Positions 59,901 through 64,000 of a stretch of DNA of 64,000 nt are shown here, in pieces (position 1 is the stretch's first letter; every line of letters starts with the position of its first letter). The notes under the pieces were generated by a model. The model made no database searches and had not been told where the DNA came from. It saw only the letters and a program-made list of their open reading frames with translations. This stretch comes from Bugulina stolonifera (Eukaryota > Bryozoa > Gymnolaemata > Cheilostomatida > Bugulidae): assembly GCA_935421135.1 (NCBI GenBank), contig OW285194.1, positions 15,089,376 to 15,153,375 on the forward strand, given 5' to 3'. Both the position numbers and the translations under genes were made by a program.

Positions 59901-60457
59901 GGTGAGGTGGTAGGTTGGGGTATGTCATTATTGCCCCGCGCAGTGAAAATTTTTTTGCGACATTGAGGAAATGTTAGTTTGTTAAGAAAAATCGGGGATT
60001 CTAGAATAGGCTCCAAGAAATCTGTCATGAAAAAAAGCATAGGAAGTGCTACTTGACACATTTTCCCTTTTTACTCCAGGTGTTTCGATAGGGCGGGTGC
60101 CGAAATACCAGGAGTAAAGTCAGTTATACATGTATAATGCATCTAGTAGTTTTTCTTACCCACATCAATATCTTCAAATACCTGAATAGACTTTCAAACT
60201 GATGAGTAGTTCTGATATAATACTAAACACACAGAATTCCATCTGATGGATGATGAAATAGTTCAGTACGGAATTATATCTATTGCTTGCTTGGCCCACT
60301 GCGCGAAGTAAGTATAAGTATAAACACACCTGATATCAGTCGGTTCTATTTTCGTTTTGCTAGGAATAAATTGATCAGGAAGAGTTCGGGAAAGCGGCAG
60401 AAATTGAAAAAGGCGAATCAAAAGGATGAGGTGTCAAAAAGACGGATGGTATTGTGA
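29401..60457 (+). CDS. large mosaic transmembrane receptor, exon-disrupted by a mobile element
   Basis: About 31 exons and 1,800 codons. Order: NHL-type propeller; Cys-rich exons; C-type lectin-like domain 1; Cys-rich exon; sushi (CCP) modules; C-type lectin-like domain 2; TSP1; CCP modules, one split by the element at 41826-51388; FnIII; a Cys-rich membrane-proximal region; one TM; and a cytoplasmic tail with no domain I recognise. Phases run continuously through almost all joins; most extracellular exons are phase 1-1, typical of shuffled modules. Two joins do not fit: 56839 to 57231 and 60118 to 60235 both need a phase change, so a small exon may be missed at each or the copy may be decaying. 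The 5' end with a signal peptide is not identified. Known sponge and invertebrate receptors mix such modules; I do not recognise this exact order. Role inferred: cell-surface recognition or adhesion. Confidence 0.75.
30573..31472 (+). CDS. receptor exons: Cys-rich modules and Pro/Thr linker
   Basis: Exons 30573-30684, 31129-31259 and 31398-31472. The first two are rich in Cys with spacing like small EGF- or WAP-like folds (CELFCKRG..CNSNAKPVC; CAHGHHC..CRRYC..CFFGQIC). The third ends in a TTTPPPG linker. All joins keep phase. Confidence 0.7.
30943..31083. mobile_element. short inverted-repeat MITE
   Basis: TTACCATAAAAAGTTGTGCT at the left is mirrored by a complement ending ATTTTTTATCGTAAA at the right. 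About 140 bp, in an intron. Target duplication not clear. Confidence 0.55.
31556..31997 (+). repeat. 34-bp minisatellite, about 13 copies
   Basis: Unit GGTGGGTGTGTTGGTGGTAC plus GGGTGTAGAATAAT, G/T-rich, nearly uniform. It lies in a receptor intron. Confidence 0.95.
32257..34924 (+). CDS. receptor exons: C-type lectin-like domain 1
   Basis: Exons 32257-32507 and 34759-34924, joined in phase 0. The first has the CTLD alpha-helix and strand pattern: ACSLSNSSLLTIYNE, then helix GRYLIDLI, then KLWIHVGM. The second carries the C-terminal half with one Cys. I see no EPN/QPD plus WND sugar-binding motifs, so calcium-dependent sugar binding is not predicted. The donor CAT|GTAGAT at 32507 was chosen to keep phase. 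Confidence 0.6.
33457..34052. mobile_element. hAT-like non-autonomous DNA transposon
   Basis: The left end CAGGGGTTCCCAACCTTTTT is typical of hAT elements, and the right end contains the complement GGTTGGGAACC. The 8-bp target duplication is not clear, perhaps from small end changes. Runs of C flank both ends internally. Confidence 0.6.
34430..34603. mobile_element. foldback/MITE palindrome
   Basis: GTGATACTGGATG at the left pairs with GCATCCAGTATTAC at the right, and the central part (CTAGTATCATCATCAG / CTGGTGATGATACTAG) forms a long hairpin. Intronic. Confidence 0.65.
34950..35098 (+). repeat. 18-bp minisatellite, 8 copies
   Basis: Unit TGTGTACTCGGTCTTAGC, nearly perfect. It starts some 25 bp after the donor of the exon ending at 34924. 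Confidence 0.95.
35269..36648 (+). CDS. receptor exons: Cys-rich linker and sushi modules
   Basis: Exons 35269-35451 (very Cys-rich: CVMGCNC..GCHHTDEC..CEC), 35890-35991 (second half of a CCP, with C..NGRWNFSEC) and 36431-36648 (CCP, ending GWEPALNTLKTETC). Phases join throughout. CCP modules are ~60-residue extracellular folds with four Cys and a conserved Trp. Confidence 0.75.
36806..37626 (+). CDS. receptor exons: C-type lectin-like domain 2
   Basis: Exons 36806-37037 and 37426-37626. TYAKAQNYCTKLSSTLSRVN is the typical CTLD helix 1-Cys pattern, followed by a FVRFLL helix and FWISG. The second exon ends with paired Cys (VSCSNRT..AVCQRP), as at a CTLD C-terminus. Canonical sugar-binding triplets are absent. 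Confidence 0.8.
38032..38175 (+). CDS. receptor exon: thrombospondin type 1 repeat
   Basis: WSQWSSWTPCSAMYQRSRTR matches the TSP1 W-x-x-W-x-x-W-x-x-C and R-x-R ladder, which may be C-mannosylated on Trp. The final CC pair supplies the first Cys of the next sushi module. Phase 1-1. Confidence 0.9.
38461..38628 (+). CDS. receptor exon: sushi (CCP) module
   Basis: Carries KYICSYGY, then LKCLNNGIWN and a closing PIC, the standard CCP Cys/Trp spacing. Phase 1-1. Confidence 0.85.
38971..40233 (+). mobile_element. solo LTR, family B (B3), split by a MITE
   Basis: From TGACTGTAATGTACC to GTACCATCACA, flanked by atat at 38967-38970 and 40234-40237. The sequence matches B1 and B2, including the CCGACGTAGTGTCGGG segment. 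It is interrupted by the MITE at 39079-39568. It lies in a receptor intron. Confidence 0.8.
39079..39568. mobile_element. MITE with 8-bp TSD (acgaccca)
   Basis: Ends CATACCTGTCAAC and GTTGACAGGTATG are exact inverted copies. acgaccca is duplicated at 39071-39078 and 39569-39576, and a clean insertion site is visible by comparison with LTRs B1/B2. 490 bp, non-coding, with a G run near 39195. The 8-bp TSD suggests hAT or a related superfamily. Confidence 0.88.
40336..41002 (+). CDS. receptor exons: two sushi (CCP) modules
   Basis: Exons 40336-40551 and 40787-41002, each 216 nt and phase 1-1. The first runs PC..VCNHTGF..ITCNNQGQWSN..C. The second runs VTCGG..YSCIHGYHY..LTCQSDG..C, with an atypical absence of the late Trp. 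Confidence 0.85.
41380..41580 (+). CDS. receptor exon: sushi (CCP) module
   Basis: MCSEETSEL..VNLTCEESYAVDG..VECVEVNRWQLL..PC gives the four-Cys and Trp pattern. The acceptor at 41379 (TATAAAG) was chosen to keep phase 1; the donor GTGAGT is part of a tandem repeat. Confidence 0.75.
41581..41692 (+). repeat. 31-bp tandem repeat that copies a splice donor
   Basis: Unit GTGAGTATAACATAGTATAG plus ACATTGTCTAG. Each copy contains TCTAG|GTGAGT, the donor of the preceding exon, so about four equivalent donors lie in a row. Confidence 0.9.
41826..43064 (+). repeat. left terminal inverted repeat of the 9.6-kb element
   Basis: Outer part: several CCAAT/ATTGG motifs near 41882-41990. Then comes a C-rich block and a long CCGCCACC-type array at about 42040-42365, then unique GC-rich sequence to about 42560. 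Inner part: AT-rich tandem units with AATAAA and CACATGT/GTGTACACGTGTTAA motifs from about 42640. Confidence 0.9.
43081..44531 (-). CDS. IkB-like ankyrin-repeat protein carried by the element
   Basis: Five exons: 44254-44531, 43904-44106, 43533-43792, 43279-43437 and 43081-43185, all joins in phase, giving 334 codons (IkB-alpha has 317). The N-terminus has ESGYGS within its first seven residues. This fits the DSGxxS-type phosphodegron read by beta-TrCP, with Glu for Asp. Ankyrin-like segments include TLLHLTVQ and GDTPLHIAA; a longer insert then precedes the next repeat (DGRSVVHLIVE), as between the middle repeats of IkB proteins. Further repeats follow with APSHIAI and a weak TPQQLAHL. The tail is acidic (SDEDE). 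IkB proteins hold NF-kB in the cytoplasm. A captured host gene or a regulator of host NF-kB is inferred; binding is unproven. A TATA-like TATATAA lies upstream near 44620-44630. Confidence 0.75.
44690..45680 (+). repeat. ~31-bp composite tandem array between the two cargo genes
   Basis: Built from ACACATCGAATC and ACATCGGGGGAGGTCGAAA modules in mixed order, plus a run of ACATCGGGTT units near 45570-45660. It lies between the divergent TATA-like elements of the two cargo genes (about 44625 and 45733). Long frames across it are artefacts. Confidence 0.95.
45728..45845 (+). promoter_or_regulatory. putative promoter and 5' UTR of the plus-strand cargo gene
   Basis: A CCATAAAAG TATA-like motif lies about 110 bp upstream of the ATG at 45846, which is followed directly by a GTGAGT donor. 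Confidence 0.4.
45846..49550 (+). CDS. unknown Cys/His-rich, Ser/Thr-rich protein carried by the element
   Basis: Exons 45846-45848 (only the ATG), 47298-47435, 48001-48079 and 48190-49550, in phase, giving about 525 residues. The N-terminus is strongly basic (KYQRKKYIRKIKTSKK, RRRISRKR), like a nuclear localisation or nucleic-acid-binding tail. The middle has a Cys/His cluster, CFLC..H..H..H..CFC..H and later CHRHI, that could bind zinc. Residues from about 250 are Ser/Thr/Pro-rich with an internal duplication (KSGVCSSQFPLPSH occurs twice). The last 60 residues are predicted helical (VEYYRSAIFHLKKNGY..AEAYL). A mini-exon at 46992-46999 also ends in ATG|GTGAGT and could be an alternative start. 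I do not recognise the family. Confidence 0.6.
45860..46505 (+). repeat. tandem duplication of ~325 bp in the cargo-gene intron
   Basis: 45860-46182 and 46185-46505 are near-identical (shared AGTTGTACCACTAGTAG-like and GTATCAAAACAGTTTATTAC segments). A further ~80-bp unit with AACTTG..GCTAAAAAGA is repeated about three times at 46550-46800. Confidence 0.85.
50104..51388 (-). repeat. right terminal inverted repeat of the 9.6-kb element
   Basis: Reverse complement of 41826-43064, with an extra copy of the GATAAGAAGAAGTACTACGG segment near 50545-50615. The G-rich strand of the triplet array (about 50850-51175) has many runs of GG and could form G-quadruplexes. Confidence 0.9.
51649..52742 (+). 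CDS. receptor exons: sushi (CCP) module split over two exons
   Basis: Exons 51649-51722 (VCGDPGEVQY..) and 52614-52742 (VTYTCLYGYVLPG..LTCLEDAWWD..VAC), joined in phase 0. The intron at 51723-52613 is AT-rich with no coding signal. Confidence 0.85.
53043..55949 (+). CDS. receptor exons: fibronectin type III-like region
   Basis: Exons 53043-53148, 53629-53750 and 55816-55949. Strand patterns YSVEISFIQSTGYSEVTVSY and LDLITGYTYNISV match FnIII strands, including the characteristic L-x-x-G-x-x-Y near the end. The last intron is expanded by a 39-bp minisatellite and a DNA transposon. Confidence 0.7.
53210..53395 (+). repeat. ~31-bp minisatellite, about 6 copies
   Basis: Unit GTGTATGATATAAACACATG plus TATATAATGCA. 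It lies in a receptor intron. Confidence 0.95.
54229..55702. mobile_element. DNA transposon with CAGGGGCGGATCCAGG ends
   Basis: The left end CAGGGGCGGATCCAGG and right end CCTGGATCCGCCACTG are inverted copies with two mismatches. Flanking gccat (54224-54228 and 55703-55707) looks like a TSD, though its length is uncertain in a repeat target. No transposase is recognisable. It carries a LINE insertion at 54856-55562. Confidence 0.8.
54856..55562 (+). mobile_element. 5'-truncated LINE fragment inside the DNA transposon
   Basis: The frame at 54911-55471 (186 codons) matches the C-terminal end of non-LTR reverse transcriptases: KFLGIVIDHKLSFSEHI, then RAATKVILPD. It is followed by a short 3' UTR and an A-rich tail, and flanked by cttacag at 54849-54855 and 55563-55569. 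Catalytic RT motifs are missing because of the 5' truncation. It is CR1/Jockey-like by appearance. Confidence 0.82.
56072..56118 (+). repeat. 19-bp tandem repeat copying a splice acceptor
   Basis: GATAGCCTAGTTTCTTGCA repeated about 2.5 times. Phase continuity places the true acceptor at CCTAG just before 56107. Confidence 0.85.
56107..57395 (+). CDS. receptor exons: Cys-rich membrane-proximal region
   Basis: Exons 56107-56368, 56682-56839 and 57231-57395. The last has YCNGPLKSMSTFCVKLRTYG..YFDSPCSQP, resembling the NGPL segment found just outside the membrane in some receptor tyrosine phosphatases and kinases. The join 56839 to 57231 is out of phase (2 to 1) in my reading. Confidence 0.65.
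57396..57590 (+). repeat. 60-bp tandem repeat copying a splice donor
   Basis: About three units, each with CACTA|GTAAGT, the donor used by the preceding exon, so donors recur at 57396, 57456, 57516 and 57576. Confidence 0.95.
57722..57882 (+). CDS. receptor exon: transmembrane segment
   Basis: FKLSLLSSLFIPVTLVVMLV is a strong membrane helix, followed by Cys and Lys residues (CRSQCYSKE) as at a cytoplasmic border. This fixes the receptor as type I, with all preceding modules outside. Confidence 0.88.
58104..58547. mobile_element. Harbinger-like MITE, TSD TTA
   Basis: Ends AAGTTGGTTTTCACT and AACTGGAAACCAAGCT are imperfect inverted copies, with TTA at 58101-58103 and 58548-58550. The interior is rich in CAGGC/GCCGGCGGTC motifs and non-coding. 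Confidence 0.6.
58571..58729 (-). mobile_element. truncated family B LTR
   Basis: On the minus strand it starts TGTAATGGTTTTTGG and continues with the CCTATGAGTGG and ACGACCCATGTGG segments seen near the start of B1-B3, then stops. It lies in a receptor intron. Confidence 0.75.
58755..58935 (+). repeat. ~10-bp CAGTGTGTCA degenerate tandem repeat
   Basis: Many variants of CAGTGTGTTA/CAGCATGTCA in a row. Confidence 0.85.
59017..60457 (+). CDS. receptor exons: cytoplasmic tail
   Basis: Exons 59017-59116, 59294-59354, 60080-60118, 60235-60307 and 60364-60457 (TGA). The tail has about 120 residues after the TM exon, with an acidic, Tyr-bearing part (PWTMYDDYIIEV) and a very basic C-terminus (RKSSGKRQKLKK). 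No kinase, phosphatase, TIR or death domain is visible. The join 60118 to 60235 is out of phase, so an exon border here is wrong or missing. Confidence 0.6.
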
Positions 60458-60594
60458 TATTAATATATAAATAAGTAAACAGGAAAATATAATATTTGAT
60501 TTGATAACATTTTACAATAATATTCAATTGATGACCCAGAGCTCTTATCTTAATGGTTCACTTGCAAGACATTAGCTGTGTGACTAAAATAGCA

Positions 60595-60670
60595 CAACAA
60601 TTAGTTGTGATAGTTTGGCCAAGAGAAGATTATTATCTTCTCTCGACCAAACTATCACAACTAATTGTTG
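60595..60670. repeat. near-perfect 36-bp hairpin between convergent genes
   Basis: CAACAATTAGTTGTGATAGT at the left is complemented at the right through CAACTAATTGTTG, around a 4-nt loop (tatt). It lies downstream of the receptor stop. It could be a tiny foldback element or an RNA hairpin. Confidence 0.85.
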
Positions 60671-61076
60671 AAAGTGGAAAATCATTCTTATAACTTTGAC
60701 CCCACTTTACACTCATATAATGGTGTTTACAAGTCTTATACTAATCCTCCAATTTTAATTACAAGACTGGGCATTAATTACAGCTAAATTTTAACTAAGT
60801 TTACATGTGGCCAGAAAGTAAAACAGTAGAAGACGATCAGAGATTTTCCATGAGCTACCTATCCGTGTCAGCAAGGAATATTCTAAGTAACTAGTAAATG
60901 GAAGTTAGGTCGCTAGAGCCTTTATTCTTACTAAGTCAATATTATTGTAATTATGTACATTAAATTGTAAATTTCAATTCAGTTGAATATCAAGAGATGA
61001 GAATTATGATGCCAAAACAACATGCATGCACACCCAAATCAATGACATCATTCTATAAAAAATAAGATTAAAAACA

Positions 61077-64000
61077 CTACAAAACACTAATTTTAAAAAT
61101 GTGCAACATGCAAATTGTCATAAACAAATACCAATGTTCAACATGTGTTACTGAATGAGTGCATGCCGCTGATGGGGTGGTAGTCATGGTGGGAGTTGTT
61201 GCAGCTGAAAGTTTGACTACAGAAGCTATGTGTGCCGCCGCTGCTGCTGCTGTGTCAGATTTAGTTGATGATTTCTCTTCTGTTATGACAGCTGTTAGTG
61301 AATCAGTTCTGATTGTTGGTGTATGCATTTGTATACCAACTGTTGGTAGCATAGAACTAGCACCTGTTGGTAGCATAGAATTAGCACCTGTTGAGGAAAA
61401 TTGACTGACTGTTGCTATCGAGGCGGGGTTTGATTTAGTGAATGCTAATGTGTCCATCGTACGCATTGTTGACCCAGCTGATGCAGTTGATGTACTAGTT
61501 GTTGTACTAGATGGTGTTTTATATAGTGTACTACTTGATGTACTACTCGATGTACTAGATAGTGTGCTAGTTAATCTAATACCTTTTGCTCGAGGCTTAA
61601 TGCTTGTAGCATTTGGTGTAGCAGTTGTTGTGTTAGCAGTTTCAAACCCCTCACAACTACCTTGAAGCACAAATTCAATCGACTCAATAATAAAGTGACT
61701 CTGTGCAGATATGAATGACTCTTTCTTCAGCTGATTGAAGTTGGAGGATATCTGAGAGAGAGGGCAGGTGTGTGGCGAGTCTACCATGTTGTTGATTGAA
61801 TTATTAGACCATGTTATAATCAACCCAGACGACGAAGTTTCCTCTATGCTTAGTACTGCAATGTCTTCTAAGCTCGAATTGAAGTAGGTTGTCACGTCAC
61901 CCACCCACCTTATGATATAAGATAGTTGACTAGTAAAGCGGCTATAATTTGTGAGCATTCTCATACTATAGAAATGTGTTGCTTTGTCCAGAGAGGCTGT
62001 TGATACCCTGAGAGTTAAATTTGTTTCGACTTGGTTATCTTGTCTATCAGATGCCCTTAAAATATAGTTGTACTGCATTCCCTCTCCGGGCCAAATAGGC
62101 CGTACAGGAAGTCCATAAACCATTTGTTTCTCTCTGTTAAACTGTATCCATGAGTTCAACGCTAGTAACTGTAAATGAAAGTAACAGCACTATGCCACTG
62201 TTGTCATATCACACAACGTAATTTAATTGAAATGACTTGCATGACTGACACTGTGTAATCATTAATCGTAACTCAATGAATAATGTTACCTTGCACAGAT
62301 ACAGAAAATATTTAAATTAGTAATTCAAATTCAAAATAAGAGAGAGGTGGAGGTGAAGTGTGAGATGAGAGAGGTGGGAGAGGTGAGAGAGAGAAAGAGG
62401 GAGAGAGAGGTGGAGGTACGAGAGAAGTCGAGGTGGAGTGTGAGATGGGAAAGAGAGGTGGAGGTGAGAGAAGGGAAGGGGAGGAGGCAAAGTAAGGGAG
62501 GCGAAGGTGGGATAAGAGTGAGGTGAAATTGAGAGAGAGACAGAAGAGAGGTAGGATATCGAGGTGAAAGCGATGTGGAGGTAGAGGTGAGGAGACTGTG
62601 AGGTAGAGGTGAAATGGTGGGAGGTGACTGATGAGTGATAAAGAAAGCACCCTCTCTATAAGTATAGTAACACATACCTGTCTCTTGTTATCAATTAAAG
62701 ATAAATGAAGATTTCTGGTTGTACCATTCTGCAGGTCCTCGAAGGCATTTTCTGGTATCTGATATTCAAAGTAGACCCCAGATCTTACTATAAGTATATC
62801 TAGACCAGAAATAATGATTGGCTGAGATTCTAGTGGTACAACTACAATGTAAATAAGAGCAATAAAATACAATTGAACTTATAGCAGCAGTGAGATTTTT
62901 TCCCATTGGGTGCCATAATTATTATATACACCAACCAGAGTCCCTCGAAGGTACGCGATGAACATAACTATCAGCAAGTACATATTATTATTAGACACAT
63001 CTCATAACACCATAATACAAAACATACCAAGTATGGAGTTACTTGACTTTCATCAGTGTTCTTGTGTGTACACAAGGTGTACAAGTAACTGCTTTGAACT
63101 ATTAATCTCTGGTGTTTAGGCTTACCATTTATCGTAAATATATTTTCTACTCACCAGGAGCTAAAACATGTTCTAGAGAATTCTTATTCTTTGGGCTGTG
63201 TCTGTTAGCACCTAAAGTATAATGTTCTTTATATACATGTATATAATTGTATAGCTTGTATTAATACACTAATGTCGATTACATCTACAGTGGAGCTGCA
63301 TTATGCTGATCATGATATCCAAGAGGGATGAGAACCAGAACTTTGCCAAGACTCCAGTCACATAGTGACTAGTTACAAATAATATGCTTTGAATTACCGT
63401 ATAAGGGAAGAGCTAGTGGGCACTGACAACTAACTGGCCTGTTATAAAGTATAAGTATCCACTCAAGCCTCACAACATTCTAAATTTCCCTTGGTATTGC
63501 ACAAGTTCAAAATGAAGACTAGAATTATTAGGTTTCGAGAAGCAGGTGATGTGTAAGTGTAAAGGTTTAGTACTGGTACCTGATGAAGTGGTAGCAAGAG
63601 GATGTGTGGCACCGGCAGCAACATTGTCACCTGTCAAAGTAGCTGCTGATGAACCTTCACTCACGACCTCTATGTTTGCATTGGTTTTGACAAAATGGGT
63701 GGTACCAGTATCATTGTCTGCTCTCAAAGTGATTGTCGGTGGCTCTTGACTGGTAACTGCTTTACTTGCAGTGGTAGTGAGAAAAGGAGTGTGACTAGTA
63801 GTATGACTGTCAACTGTCAAAGTCACTGTGGTAGTAACATTTGAAGTACTAGTGACAGGATGTTTGGTACTGGTAGTGTGGTTCTCTGTGGTTAAAGCGG
63901 TTTTCAGTGGCTTTTTACCTGTTACACCTGTGTTCCCAGTAATTGTTGTAATATTGATGGTTCTAGTTGCGCCACTGCCAGATATTATATTTGTTGTTAG
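61077..64000 (-). CDS. dystroglycan-like protein, 5' end outside the window
   Basis: Exons (high to low): 63580 to beyond 64000, 63155-63211, 62678-62841 and 61077-62168, in continuous phase, with 577 residues visible. The first is mucin-like, rich in Thr/Ser. Next comes a cadherin-like dystroglycan domain: YFEYQIPENAF, then NSWIQFNREKQMVYGLP, then a RASDRQ segment. The following domain (MRMLTNYSRF, IITWSNNSI, then CPLSQI) ends in VLQGSC, at the place where dystroglycan is autocleaved between Gly and Ser. In place of the beta subunit with its long TM and PPxY tail, a Ser/Thr-rich stretch follows. It ends with a short hydrophobic C-terminus (HWYLFMTICMLHIFKISVL) at a TAA, which could be a GPI-attachment signal. 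Role inferred: matrix binding outside the cell. It is convergent with the receptor gene, 620 bp apart. Confidence 0.8.
62337..62635 (+). repeat. ~300-bp purine-rich (GA) tract
   Basis: Almost only G and A on the plus strand (GAGAGGTGGAGGTGAG-type units), so polypyrimidine in the sense of the dystroglycan-like gene. It lies in the intron between 62168 and 62678. The mirror symmetry would permit triplex (H-DNA) formation. Confidence 0.85.

Noticed and set aside
62312..62872. 186-codon minus-strand frame read as one exon
   Set aside because: Only 62678-62841 is exon; the rest translates the purine-rich intron tract into Ser/Pro/Leu repeats after a GTATGT donor.

Overview
The window is animal nuclear DNA. 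Genes are split into many short exons with GT/AG borders, and the sequence is AT-rich with abundant TACATGTA-type palindromes, minisatellites and several classes of transposon. The gene content is metazoan: a Fos-type bZIP factor, a dystroglycan-like protein, and a large receptor with NHL, C-type lectin, sushi, TSP1 and FnIII modules. A non-bilaterian, probably a sponge, is my best guess, but this is inference. All exon structures were derived by hand from open frames, splice borders and phase continuity. No transcript or database evidence was available.

Layout. 1879-13078 (-) is a five-exon Fos-family gene of 364 codons. 16280-22872 (+) is a twelve-exon gene for a type II membrane protein whose outer part looks like galactose mutarotase but lacks the catalytic residues. 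23472-28175 is a repeat block: one intact solo LTR, a foldback element, and a three-level nest of solo LTRs with 4-bp target duplications. 29401-60457 (+) is one very large mosaic receptor gene of about 31 exons and 1,800 codons, with introns full of MITEs, minisatellites, LTRs and a DNA transposon carrying a LINE. 61077 to the right edge (-) is the 3' part of a dystroglycan-like gene, convergent with the receptor.

The most striking object is a 9,563-bp element at 41826-51388. It lies inside a sushi-domain exon of the receptor, is flanked by the 6-bp duplication AATGTC, and has terminal inverted repeats of about 1.24-1.29 kb whose outer ~750 bp appear identical. It carries two divergently transcribed, intron-containing genes. 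One encodes an IkB-like ankyrin protein of 334 codons with an N-terminal degron-like motif. The other encodes an unrecognised Cys/His-rich and Ser/Thr-rich protein of about 525 residues. A ~1-kb tandem array separates them. I see no DNA polymerase, integrase or transposase. The TSD length and 5'-AG ends recall Polinton/Maverick elements, but the class is not proven. The insertion breaks the receptor frame; with one TSD copy and the element left out of account, the exon has the same phase and layout as its neighbours. So a mobile element with NF-kB-pathway cargo sits inside, and disrupts, an immune-type receptor gene.
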